DNA of 64,000 bases from Chryseobacterium arachidis (GCF_900129245.1 NZ_FQUT01000001.1:434001-498000); one strand, 5' to 3'. Numbered from the stretch's first letter, positions 52,877 through 61,193 are shown. The notes: a model not told the origin generated them from the letters alone. Program-made: numbers and translations.

Positions 52877-55135
52877 ATGCAGCGTTTTTTACTGATAATT
52901 TCTGTATTATTTTCAAGTCTGTTTTTCACTCAAACAAGATTAAATTTAATTCCTTATCCGCAAAAAGTTGAATTTCAGAAAGGAGAATTTATCATTCCGG
53001 AAAGTTTTAAGTTGGATCAAAATCTGCCAAAGAAAGAAACGGAATATTTTAAAAAGCGTACTCAACAATTATTAAAATTTCAAACTGCTAAAGGAGCGGG
53101 TGTACATTTAAGTAGTGGGAAGTTTTGTTCAAAATGTATTAGTGATCTTCAGAAACCTGAAAAGTATCGTCTTACTGTTTCTCCAGAAGGAATTAAAATT
53201 CAGTCGGCTTCTGAAAATGGATATTTTCTTGCACTTCAAACATTAATTCAGTTATTCGAGGAATACAAAGATTCAGGGAAAATTCCTGCAATGGAAATCG
53301 AGGATGAACCCAAATTCGTTTGGCGTGGAATGCATCTTGATGTTTGTCGTCATTTCTTCACGGTTGAAGAAGTAAAACAGTATATCGATTATCTTGCAAT
53401 GTATAAACTCAATACTTTTCACTGGCATTTAACAGACGATCAGGGTTGGAGAATTGAAATTAAAAAATATCCGAAACTTACCCAAATAGGCTCAAAACGT
53501 AAAGAATCAATGATCGGAGCGTATGTTGATAATACATTTGATGGAAAACCTTACGGACCTTATTTTTATACTCAGGATCAGATTAAAGAGGTTGTAAAAT
53601 ATGCGGCAGAGAGACACATTACGGTTGTTCCCGAAATCGAAATGCCGGGTCATGCTTTGGCGGCTTTATCAGCTTATCCGGAACTGGCTTGCACAAAAGG
53701 TCCTTTTGAACCGGCAACAAAATGGGGTGTTTTCGACGATGTTTTTTGCCCGAAAGATGAAACTTTTAAGTTCTTAGAAAATGTTTTGGATGAAGTGATG
53801 GCCCTTTTCCCTTCACAATACATTCACATTGGCGGAGATGAATGTCCAAAAACAAGATGGAAGGAATGTGCTCATTGTCAGGAATTGATCAAGAAAAATA
53901 ATCTGAAGGATGAGCACGGCTTGCAAAGCTATTTTATCCAAAGAATTGAAAAATATGTGAATTCAAAAGGAAGAAAAATCATTGGTTGGGACGAGATTTT
54001 AGAAGGCGGATTAGCTCCAAACGCAGCGGTAATGAGCTGGACTGGAATTAAAGGCGGAATTGAAGCGGCAAAATCAGGACATTTCGCTATAATGACTCCG
54101 GGTTCTTATTGTTATTTTGATCATTATCAGGGAGATCCTGCAACGGAACCGAATGCTTTCGGAGGTTTTACTCCATTGGATAAAGTGTATTCTTACAATC
54201 CGGTTCCGAGTGAATTGAATGCAGAACAGGCGAAATATATCAAAGGTGTTCAGGCGAATTTATGGACAGAATATATCCTTGATTTTAGACAGGTTCAATA
54301 TATGATTTTCCCAAGATTGCTGGCTCTTTCCGAAGTAGGTTGGGGAACGGCAGATCCTGAAAATTATAAAGAATTTGAAGGAAGAGTGATTAATGAATTC
54401 AAAAATTTGGATAAAATGGGCGTTAATTATGCTAAAAGTATTTACAATATTTCAGGAAAAGTTGTCGCGGCGAACAATGGCGTTTCTTATGAACTTTCTA
54501 CATCGCAAAATCCAGACGGAATCCGTTATACATTGGATGGAACGGAACCGAATGTAAATTCTCAAACGTATCAAAAAGCCATTCCTGTTTTAAAATCTTT
54601 AACGATAAAATCTGCTTATTTTGAAAACGGACAATTAAAAAGTGCGGTTTCTTCGCAAACTTTTACCGTTTCAAAAACAACAGGGAAAAAAATTATGTTG
54701 GAACAACTGCCGAGCGAAAATTACTCTTTTGGTGGTGCATTTACTTTAATTGACGGAATTATCGGAAATCAAAGACAGTTGGGAAAAACATGGCTTGGTT
54801 TTAATGGAAAAGATGTTGTAGCAACGATTGATTTCGGACAAAAAACTCAGTTTTCTGAAGTGTATTTTAACACGTTGGATAATAAAGGAAGCTGGATTCA
54901 TTTTGCAAAATCGGCTCAGATCTTTATTTCTGATGACGGAACAAATTTTAAATTGATTAAAGAAATCGGAAAGGATGAAATTCTTTCTGCAAAAGGAAAA
55001 ATTAAATTAAATGTAGGAAATCAAAATTCAAAATACCTTAAAATTAAAATAGAAAACGCAGGAATTATTCCGGCAGGAAATCCCGGTGCAGATTCAAAAG
55101 CATGGCTTTTTGTCGATGAAATCGGAGCACTGTAA
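52877..55135 (+). CDS. GH20 beta-N-acetylhexosaminidase, exported
   Basis: The 752-residue enzyme removes terminal beta-linked GlcNAc or GalNAc from glycans by substrate-assisted catalysis. A signal peptide ends LFFTQ, and the GH20b-type N-terminal domain runs to about 150. The catalytic barrel has HWHLTDDQGWRIEIKKYP, VPEIEMPGHALAAL and the catalytic pair in HIGGDECPKTRW (GGDE at 319-322). Then follow an Ig-like chitobiase C-terminal domain (GIRYTLDGTEPNVNS) and a C-terminal galactose-binding/F5-F8-type domain (about 615-752). It is first in a run of same-strand glycan genes. An imperfect promoter element TATATTCG lies at 52848-52855. Confidence 0.93.
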   Translation: MQRFLLIISVLFSSLFFTQTRLNLIPYPQKVEFQKGEFIIPESFKLDQNLPKKETEYFKKRTQQLLKFQTAKGAGVHLSSGKFCSKCISDLQKPEKYRLTVSPEGIKIQSASENGYFLALQTLIQLFEEYKDSGKIPAMEIEDEPKFVWRGMHLDVCRHFFTVEEVKQYIDYLAMYKLNTFHWHLTDDQGWRIEIKKYPKLTQIGSKRKESMIGAYVDNTFDGKPYGPYFYTQDQIKEVVKYAAERHITVVPEIEMPGHALAALSAYPELACTKGPFEPATKWGVFDDVFCPKDETFKFLENVLDEVMALFPSQYIHIGGDECPKTRWKECAHCQELIKKNNLKDEHGLQSYFIQRIEKYVNSKGRKIIGWDEILEGGLAPNAAVMSWTGIKGGIEAAKSGHFAIMTPGSYCYFDHYQGDPATEPNAFGGFTPLDKVYSYNPVPSELNAEQAKYIKGVQANLWTEYILDFRQVQYMIFPRLLALSEVGWGTADPENYKEFEGRVINEFKNLDKMGVNYAKSIYNISGKVVAANNGVSYELSTSQNPDGIRYTLDGTEPNVNSQTYQKAIPVLKSLTIKSAYFENGQLKSAVSSQTFTVSKTTGKKIMLEQLPSENYSFGGAFTLIDGIIGNQRQLGKTWLGFNGKDVVATIDFGQKTQFSEVYFNTLDNKGSWIHFAKSAQIFISDDGTNFKLIKEIGKDEILSAKGKIKLNVGNQNSKYLKIKIENAGIIPAGNPGADSKAWLFVDEIGAL

Positions 55136-55145
55136 AGTTCAAGGT

Positions 55146-55177
55146 TCTATGTTTAAAGTTCAAAGTTTAAACATAGA
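55146..55177 (+). repeat. Perfect hairpin between GH20 and glycosylasparaginase genes
   Basis: TCTATGTTTAAA (55146-55157) and TTTAAACATAGA (55166-55177) are perfect 12-bp arms with an 8-base loop, followed by GCTTTT. The inner 19 bases recur inverted at 56250-56268, after the glycosylasparaginase gene. Confidence 0.75.
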
Positions 55178-55215
55178 GCTTTTACATATTTATCTTTAGA
55201 CCATGAACTAACTTT

Positions 55216-55233
55216 CAATCAACCTTAACCTCA
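55216..55233 (+). repeat. AACCTTAA-family repeat remnant
   Basis: AACCTTAACCTCAACCTA just before the glycosylasparaginase ATG repeats the wording of arms at 2836-2933 and 24939-24997, here without a partner arm. Confidence 0.5.
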
Positions 55234-55243
55234 ACCTAAATAA

Positions 55244-56239
55244 ATGAACTCACGTAGAAAATTTCTAAAAAATACAGCATTGGCATCTTCCGCATTATTA
55301 TTGAATCCGTTGGATTTAATTGCAAAAGATTTGCCTGAAAACAATATAAAAACAGTCAACAAACCCATCGTTCTTTCCACATGGAATTTCGGTTTAAAAG
55401 CCAACGAAGAAGCTTGGACCATTCTTGGAAAAGGTGGCCGTGCTTTAGATGCCGTTGAAAAAGGCGTTCGTTTGGTTGAAAATGATCCAACGGAAAGAAG
55501 CGTCGGCTACGGCGGTCGTCCCGACAGAGATGGGAGAGTGACGTTGGATGCTTGTATTATGGATGAAAACTACAACATCGGTTCGGTTGCAGCTTTAGAA
55601 AATATTAAAAACCCGATTTCCGTAGCAAGAGCGGTGATGGAAAAAACGCCACATGTTATGTTGGTGGGTGACGGAGCTTTGCAGTTTGCCGTTTCTCAAG
55701 GTTTCAAAAAAGAAAATATTCTTACTCCCGAATCCGAAAAAGAATGGAAAGAATGGTTGAAAGACAGTAAATATCAACCAATTGTCAACATCGAAAATCA
55801 CGATACGATCGGGATGATTGCTTTAGATGCCAACGGAAATCTTTCTGGAGCATGTACAACAAGCGGAATGGCTTTCAAAATGCATGGAAGAGTAGGAGAT
55901 TCGCCGATTATCGGAGCGGGCTTATTTGTTGATAATGAGGTGGGTGCAGCAACTGCGACAGGCCATGGCGAAGAAGTAATCAGAACCGTTGGAACTCATT
56001 TGGTCGTTGAATTGATGAGACAAGGCAGAAATCCGCAACAGGCTTGTAAAGAAGCGGTTGAGAGAATTGTGAAAATTACAAAAGCAAGGAAGAAGAATTT
56101 AAAAGATATTCAGGTTGGTTTTATTGCGATCAATAAAAAAGGTGAATATGGCTCTTACTGTATTCAGGACGGATTTAATTTTGCGGTGTATGATCAGAAA
56201 GGAAACCGTTTGGAGAAACCTGAATTTGCTTTGAAATAA
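55244..56239 (+). CDS. N4-(beta-N-acetylglucosaminyl)-L-asparaginase (glycosylasparaginase)
   Basis: The 331-residue Ntn-hydrolase cleaves the GlcNAc-asparagine bond left when N-glycoproteins are degraded. It is made as a precursor that self-cleaves before Thr188, in ENHDTIGM, to expose the catalytic threonine. Other conserved parts are STWNFGLKANEEAW, GYGGRPDRDGRVTLDACIMD, LSGACTTSGMAFKMHGRVGD and GAATATGHGEEVIRT. It matches the E. meningoseptica enzyme closely as I recall it. The N-terminus MNSRRKFLKNTALASSALLL looks like a twin-arginine signal, so export after folding is likely. It lies between GH20 and cutC in one same-strand run. Confidence 0.94.
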   Translation: MNSRRKFLKNTALASSALLLNPLDLIAKDLPENNIKTVNKPIVLSTWNFGLKANEEAWTILGKGGRALDAVEKGVRLVENDPTERSVGYGGRPDRDGRVTLDACIMDENYNIGSVAALENIKNPISVARAVMEKTPHVMLVGDGALQFAVSQGFKKENILTPESEKEWKEWLKDSKYQPIVNIENHDTIGMIALDANGNLSGACTTSGMAFKMHGRVGDSPIIGAGLFVDNEVGAATATGHGEEVIRTVGTHLVVELMRQGRNPQQACKEAVERIVKITKARKKNLKDIQVGFIAINKKGEYGSYCIQDGFNFAVYDQKGNRLEKPEFALK

Positions 56240-56249
56240 ACCTTGAATC

Positions 56250-56268
56250 TTAAACTTTGAACTTTAAA
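56250..56268. repeat. Inverted copy of the 55152-55170 repeat
   Basis: TTAAACTTTGAACTTTAAA is the exact 19-base reverse complement of 55152-55170. The two copies flank the glycosylasparaginase gene. Confidence 0.7.
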
Positions 56269-56276
56269 TAAATAGA

Positions 56277-56939
56277 ATGTCAAAAGTAGAAATAGCATGT
56301 TTTAATCCCGAATCGGCAATTATTGCATTTGAAAACGGAGCAAACAGAATAGAATTGTGTGACGGGTTAAGCGAAGGCGGAACAACTCCCGGTTTTGAAA
56401 CAGCAAAACTAGTAAGAGAAAAAATCAATATTCCGATTTTTGTAATGATTCGTCCTCGTGGCGGAGATTTTACTTATTCTGATGCTGAATTTGCGCAAAT
56501 GAAATCTGAATTGGTTAAATTAAAATCATTAAATGTCGATGGTTTTGTTTTCGGAATTTTAGATGAAAATGATAATGTTAATATTGAACAAAATAAAGAA
56601 TTGGTTGAATTGGCAAAACCTTATCCATGTACATTCCATCGGGCTTTCGACAGAGCAAAAGACTTAGAGAATTCTTTAGAAAAAGTGATTGATTGTGGTT
56701 TTAAAACAATTCTTACGTCTGGTCAAAAACCAAACGTTTCAGAAGGTAAAGAAAACCTGAAAAAACTAGTAGAATTATCCAACGGAAGAATCGAAATTCT
56801 TGTCGGTGGCGGACTTCGTTCTACCAATATTGAAGAGCTTCGAGAGTTTACAAAAGCCGGATATTTTCATTCTTCGGCGATTACGGATGACGGTGCTTTT
56901 GCAAATGCGGATGAAGTGGTTGCTTTGAAGAATAGATAA
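56277..56939 (+). CDS. cutC: CutC family protein
   Basis: The 220-residue TIM-barrel protein matches CutC, with VEIACFNPESAIIAFENGANRIELC, FVMIRPRGGDFTYSD, GFVFGILDENDNVN, CTFHRAFDRAKD and TILTSGQKPNVSEG. CutC was first tied to copper tolerance in E. coli, though that link has been disputed, and its reaction is not settled. Here it sits in a glycan-degradation run, between glycosylasparaginase and a GxxExxY/beta-mannosidase pair, and has no copper genes nearby. The context suggests a sugar-related or unknown role, which is inference. Confidence 0.9.
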   Translation: MSKVEIACFNPESAIIAFENGANRIELCDGLSEGGTTPGFETAKLVREKINIPIFVMIRPRGGDFTYSDAEFAQMKSELVKLKSLNVDGFVFGILDENDNVNIEQNKELVELAKPYPCTFHRAFDRAKDLENSLEKVIDCGFKTILTSGQKPNVSEGKENLKKLVELSNGRIEILVGGGLRSTNIEELREFTKAGYFHSSAITDDGAFANADEVVALKNR

Positions 56940-56981
56940 ATTTTAATTTTTTAAACGCAAAGTTTTAATATACAAATTACT

Positions 56982-57087
56982 TATTTTAAGGAGCAAAGAA
57001 TTGCGACAAAGTCGCTGATGAAGCTGTGCGGTTAAAACAGTAGCTTCATAAAATCAATTCATTGATTAATCTTTGCTCCTTAAAATA
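56982..57087. repeat. Large inverted repeat in leader of GxxExxY gene
   Basis: Arms 56982-56999 and 57070-57087 are perfect 18-bp reverse complements (TATTTTAAGGAGCAAAGA form) around a 70-base centre that itself has complementary parts (TGAAGCT, AGCTTCA). Outside the arms, AAACGCAAAG at about 56953 and CTCTGCGTT at about 57106 form a weaker second pair. It ends 48 bases before the GxxExxY ATG. Confidence 0.8.
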
Positions 57088-57135
57088 TTATATAAAGAAA
57101 TAAATCTCTGCGTTAAAAATATAAACACAATACAA

Positions 57136-57513
57136 ATGACAGAAAATGAATTATCCTATAAAATTATAGGGGCGGCTTTAGAAGTTCATCGAAACTTAGG
57201 AGTTGGTTTATTAGAAAATGCCTACGAAATAGCTTTAGCTTATGAATTAAAAGAATTGGGTTTAAACGTGAAACAACAAATTTCATTACCTCTTAAATAC
57301 AAAGAAGAAGTTATTGAAAATGCTTATAAATTAGATTTAATTATAGAAAATAAAGTAATTGTTGAAATAAAATCTACACTAGAAATTCATCCGATTTTCC
57401 ATTCTCAATTATTAACTTATTTAAAATTAACGAATATAAAACTGGGACTTCTTATAAATTTTAATACACCACTTATTAAAGACGGAATTCATCGAATTGT
57501 AAATAAATTATAA
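57136..57513 (+). CDS. GxxExxY protein (PD-(D/E)XK nuclease-like)
   Basis: The 125-residue protein has the family motif GLLENAY at residues 24-30 (Gly24, Glu27, Tyr30). It also has a PD-(D/E)XK-like core, with Asp67 in YKLDLIIENK and Glu77-x-Lys79 in VIVEIKST, and ends in a conserved GLLINFNTPLIKDGIHRIV. The fold suggests a nuclease, but no activity is established for the family to my knowledge. The frame is open to 57073, but the family sequence starts at MTENELSY (ATG 57136). Its stop overlaps the beta-mannosidase ATG by one base. It looks like an insertion into the glycan operon together with the upstream inverted repeat. Confidence 0.88.
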   Translation: MTENELSYKIIGAALEVHRNLGVGLLENAYEIALAYELKELGLNVKQQISLPLKYKEEVIENAYKLDLIIENKVIVEIKSTLEIHPIFHSQLLTYLKLTNIKLGLLINFNTPLIKDGIHRIVNKL

Positions 57514-59996
57514 TGAACAAAACTTTACTTTTTGCTTTTCTTCTCATTCAAAATCTGATTTTTGCTCAGTTTTCCGAGCGAAATTTATCCTTGGAAAAAT
57601 GGCAATTCAAAAATGCTAAAGATCAAAAATGGCTGACCGCCACGGTCCCGGGAACGGTTCATTTAGATTTGATCAATAACAAAATTATTCCAGATCCTTA
57701 CAAAGATGAAAATGAGAAAAAAGTTCAGTGGATTGAGAATGAAGATTGGGATTATCAGACTTCATTTACTATTTCTACGAAGGAATTAGGAAATCAAAAT
57801 ATTGAATTGGTTTTTAATGGATTGGATACGTTTTCTGAAATTTATTTAAATGGAAAACTGTTGCAATCTACAGATAATATGTTCAGAAAATGGACAATTC
57901 CTGTAAAACAAAATTTAAAAATCGGTGAAAACAGTTTACAGGTTAAATTCAAATCTTCGGTAAATGTTGGAAAAGAACTGGCAAAAAAAGTTTCTTTTAC
58001 CACGCCTGAATCTCCGAGAAGTTATGTAAGAAAAGCGCAGTATCAGTTTGGGTGGGACTGGGGACCAAGGTTGGAGACGGCAGGAATCTGGAAAGGGGTA
58101 CAATTAAATTTCTGGAATCATGCAAAACTTGAAAATGTAAAAATCGAACAGAAAGCTTTAACCAGACAAAAAGCAGATTTAAATATTCATGCTGAGATTT
58201 TTGCTGAAAAAGAGGGAAAGTATAGCGTTTCAATCAATAATAAATCTCAAAATATTGCTTTAAAATCGGGAATAAATATAATTTCAATTCCTTATGAAAT
58301 TCAAAATCCCAAATTATGGCAACCCAACGGTTGGGGAGATCCGAATTTATATCAGTTAAAAATTTCATTACAAAAAGATTCAAAAATTATTGCTGAAGAA
58401 TCTGAACGAATCGGACTAAGAACAGTTGAATTAATTCAGGAAAAAGACGAAAAAGGAAAATCTTTTTATTTTAAAGTGAATGGAAATCCAATGTATGCAA
58501 AAGGGACAAACTGGATTCCATCGGATAGTTTTACGCCAAGAATTAGCAAAGAAAAATACCAAAAACTGATCAAAGACTGTAAAGAAGCCAACATGAATAT
58601 GATTCGTGTATGGGGAGGCGGAATTTACGAAGATGATGAATTTTATAAGGCCTGCGATGAAAACGGAATTTTAGTTTGGCAGGATTTTATGTTTGCAGGA
58701 AGCTTTTATCCTTCGGACGAGAATTTCCAAAAAAATGTTGAAATGGAAGTCAAAGATCAGATAGAAAGACTGCAGAACCATCCGTCATTAGCTTTGTGGT
58801 GTGGAAATAATGAAGTTGACGAGGCGATTGTCAATTGGGGTTATCAAAAGCAATTCAAATATTCAAAAGAAGATTCTTTACAGGTTTGGAAAGATTATAA
58901 GAAAATTTTTCACGAAGTAATCCCAAATGCTATAAAAAAATACGCAACAAGCGATAAATCCATTTATTGGCCAAGTTCACCATCCATCGGATGGGGACAC
59001 AAAGAAAGTCTAACCGAAGGAGATTCTCATTATTGGGGCGTTTGGTGGGGCGAACAGCCGTTTGAAATTTTCAATGAAAAAGTTCCGAGGTTTGCTTCGG
59101 AGTATGGTTTTCAGGGAATGCCGACGCTAGAAACTACAAAGTCGATGTTTTCAGGAGAACCGGATTTAAGTTTGCAGAACGGAACGATCAAAGCTCACGA
59201 AAAACATTCCAGAGGTTGGGAGATTATCGATAATTATATGAAACGTGATTACAATATTCCGACAGATTTTGTAAAATATAACTATGTTTCTCAATTGCTT
59301 CAGGCTCGTGGAATGCAGATCGCCATCGAAGCGCATCGTCGTGCGAAACCTTACAATATGGGAACTTTGTATTGGCAGTTAAATGATTGCTGGCCGGTGG
59401 TGTCATGGTCTTCAATTGATTATTTGGGAAACTGGAAAGCACTGCATTATCAGGTGAGAAGAAGTTTCAAAAATCAGGTGATTTTAACGGAAGACGAAGG
59501 TGATTTTTTAAATTTTTATGCCGTTAATGATGAATTGAAAAAATTTGAAGAGGTAAAGCTGGAAACTCAGGTTATACAATTTGACGGAAAAGTTATCAAT
59601 GATGTAACAACAGTTCTTGGCGGGAAAACGCTGGATGATATTTTAAAATTTAATCATGTAGAGATTAAAAATTTAATTAAACATTCTAATAAAAATGAAG
59701 TCTTTTTAAAATTAACTTTGAAAGACGGAAACAAAAAAGTTATTGCTCAAAACAATTATTTTTTTTCAAAACCAAAAGACCTAAAACTAACAAAACCAAC
59801 AATTAAAATCAAGAAAATTTCAGCAACAGAAATTGAAGTTTCAACAGATGTTTTGGCGAAAGATGTTTATCTGATCGGAGATACGCATTTCGGTGATAAT
59901 TTCTTCGATTTGTTACCAAAAACTTCTAAAAAAATCAAAGTTTCAAAACCTTTGGAAAGTGTTGAGGTGATGAGTTTATACGATACAATGAATTAA
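57513..59996 (+). CDS. GH2 beta-mannosidase, exported
   Basis: The 827-residue enzyme hydrolyses beta-1,4-linked mannose, including the Man-GlcNAc bond of N-glycan cores. A signal peptide ends NLIFAQ. A jelly-roll sugar-binding domain holds TATVPGTVHLDLI and YVRKAQYQFGWDWGPRL. An Ig-like domain is followed by the TIM barrel, with WGGGIYEDDEFYKACDENG, the acid/base glutamate in CGNNEVDEA (about 433) and the nucleophile in FASEYGFQG (about 530). Beta-sandwich domains lie C-terminal. Its ATG overlaps the GxxExxY stop, so translation is coupled. A terminator follows. Confidence 0.94.
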   Translation: MNKTLLFAFLLIQNLIFAQFSERNLSLEKWQFKNAKDQKWLTATVPGTVHLDLINNKIIPDPYKDENEKKVQWIENEDWDYQTSFTISTKELGNQNIELVFNGLDTFSEIYLNGKLLQSTDNMFRKWTIPVKQNLKIGENSLQVKFKSSVNVGKELAKKVSFTTPESPRSYVRKAQYQFGWDWGPRLETAGIWKGVQLNFWNHAKLENVKIEQKALTRQKADLNIHAEIFAEKEGKYSVSINNKSQNIALKSGINIISIPYEIQNPKLWQPNGWGDPNLYQLKISLQKDSKIIAEESERIGLRTVELIQEKDEKGKSFYFKVNGNPMYAKGTNWIPSDSFTPRISKEKYQKLIKDCKEANMNMIRVWGGGIYEDDEFYKACDENGILVWQDFMFAGSFYPSDENFQKNVEMEVKDQIERLQNHPSLALWCGNNEVDEAIVNWGYQKQFKYSKEDSLQVWKDYKKIFHEVIPNAIKKYATSDKSIYWPSSPSIGWGHKESLTEGDSHYWGVWWGEQPFEIFNEKVPRFASEYGFQGMPTLETTKSMFSGEPDLSLQNGTIKAHEKHSRGWEIIDNYMKRDYNIPTDFVKYNYVSQLLQARGMQIAIEAHRRAKPYNMGTLYWQLNDCWPVVSWSSIDYLGNWKALHYQVRRSFKNQVILTEDEGDFLNFYAVNDELKKFEEVKLETQVIQFDGKVINDVTTVLGGKTLDDILKFNHVEIKNLIKHSNKNEVFLKLTLKDGNKKVIAQNNYFFSKPKDLKLTKPTIKIKKISATEIEVSTDVLAKDVYLIGDTHFGDNFFDLLPKTSKKIKVSKPLESVEVMSLYDTMN

Positions 59997-60003
59997 AATA
60001 TCT

Positions 60004-60041
60004 AAAGCTTCAGAGTACTCAAAAGCCTTGAAGCTTTTTTT
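60004..60041 (+). terminator. Rho-independent terminator after beta-mannosidase
   Basis: AAAGCTTC (60004-60011) and GAAGCTTT (60030-60037) pair with an 18-base loop and are followed by a T run. Confidence 0.75.
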
Positions 60042-60072
60042 ATAAATGGGGAGGAATTTCAAAAATCAACCG

Positions 60073-60080
60073 TAAATTTG
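60073..60080 (+). promoter_or_regulatory. -7 promoter element of AEC transporter gene
   Basis: TAAATTTG matches TAnnTTTG and lies 19 bases before the ATG at 60100. A -33 element is not clear. Confidence 0.45.
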
Positions 60081-60099
60081 TTTTTTATCTAAAAAATCT

Positions 60100-61008
60100 A
60101 TGGTAAATTTTGTTCTGATTGCAGTGTGTATTATCGCAGGAATGCTTTTCAAAGCGACAAAATCGATCCATCCCGATGCGCACAAAGGCATCAATACCTG
60201 GATTCTTTACCTTGCGCTTCCGGCAGTATCATTCAAATATCTGCCCAAAGTTCATTGGACGACAGAAATGCTTTTCCCGATTATTGCTACTTTTCTGACC
60301 TCGGTTTTCTGTTTCTTTTTCATGATGTTTTACAGCAAAAGGAAAGGATATTCAAGGCGGTCGAGAAGTACTTTGGAATTGGTGAGTGGCTACAGCAATA
60401 CCTCATTCATTGGGTTTCCGCTGGTTTCTGCATTTTATGGCGAAAGTCTTTTAAGCATTGCCATTATTTGTGATCAGACTATGTTTTTTTCACTTTCCAC
60501 ATTGGGAATTATTGCTGCTTTAAAAGGCGGAAGCAAATCCGGGAAAATAAGCGCTGCATTTATATTAAAAAGATTAATCACCTTTCCTCCATTGGTTGGA
60601 TGTATTGCTGCTTTGGTATTATCGCAATTCATCGATTTTACTTTAGCAGAACCATTTTTCGATAAACTGGCAGCAACGGTAAGTCCATTAGCATTATTTT
60701 CGGTCGGATTACAATTGAAATTCAACGGTTGGAAAAAACTCATTCCACAAATGTCGGCTTCCATGTTTTACAAACTGATTCTGGCTCCGGCAATCACTTT
60801 AGGATTAGCTTTTTTACTAGGAATAAAAGGAAACATTGCCAAGATCACCACTTTTGAATCTGCGATGCCTGCCGTTCTTACTTCAAGCATTATCGCAGAA
60901 CAATTTAGATTAAACACAAAGCTTACCAACTTAACGATCGGTTTCAGCATCATTGTTGGACTTTTTACCTCCGCAATCTGGTATTATATCATCGAATATT
61001 TTTTCTAA
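60100..61008 (+). CDS. AEC (auxin efflux carrier) family transporter
   Basis: The 302-residue protein has ten hydrophobic helices with the AEC pattern: HKGINTWILYLALPAVSFKYL, then VSGYSNTSFIGFPLVSAFYG in the fourth helix, and ESAMPAVLTSSIIAEQF in the second half. Bacterial members export or import dicarboxylates and related anions; the substrate here is unknown. It is a single gene after the glycan operon terminator, followed by a 527-base non-coding region. Confidence 0.88.
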   Translation: MVNFVLIAVCIIAGMLFKATKSIHPDAHKGINTWILYLALPAVSFKYLPKVHWTTEMLFPIIATFLTSVFCFFFMMFYSKRKGYSRRSRSTLELVSGYSNTSFIGFPLVSAFYGESLLSIAIICDQTMFFSLSTLGIIAALKGGSKSGKISAAFILKRLITFPPLVGCIAALVLSQFIDFTLAEPFFDKLAATVSPLALFSVGLQLKFNGWKKLIPQMSASMFYKLILAPAITLGLAFLLGIKGNIAKITTFESAMPAVLTSSIIAEQFRLNTKLTNLTIGFSIIVGLFTSAIWYYIIEYFF

Positions 61009-61098
61009 ATACAAACTCTTTGGATTGTCATTTCGACGGAGAAATCTATTATTTTCAGACATTTAAACTTCCATTATCGAAAGTTCTTTCTTTTTCCA

Positions 61099-61193
61099 GG
61101 AGCTGTTTCCGGCTTTTCACTATATCTTTTGGGTTACGGGCTCCGCTTTGCTCCGCCCGCAACCCAAAAGGATGCCGCTGCAATCCGGGCTAG
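61099..61193. repeat. REP-like palindromic element B
   Basis: It starts GGAGCTGTTTCCGGCT (61099-61114) and ends GCTGCAATCCGGGCTAG (61177-61193), 15 of 16 and 15 of 17 bases identical to element A at 41747. Its core arms, CTTTTGGGTTACGGGC (61126-61141) and GCCCGCAACCCAAAAG (61155-61170), have one mismatch, enclose a 13-base loop and are unrelated to the core of element A. Confidence 0.85.

Noticed and set aside
46633-59996. Whole region as one operon
   Set aside because: SusC/SusD and DUF4197 are on the minus strand while the glycosidases are on the plus strand, so only the functional grouping is supported.
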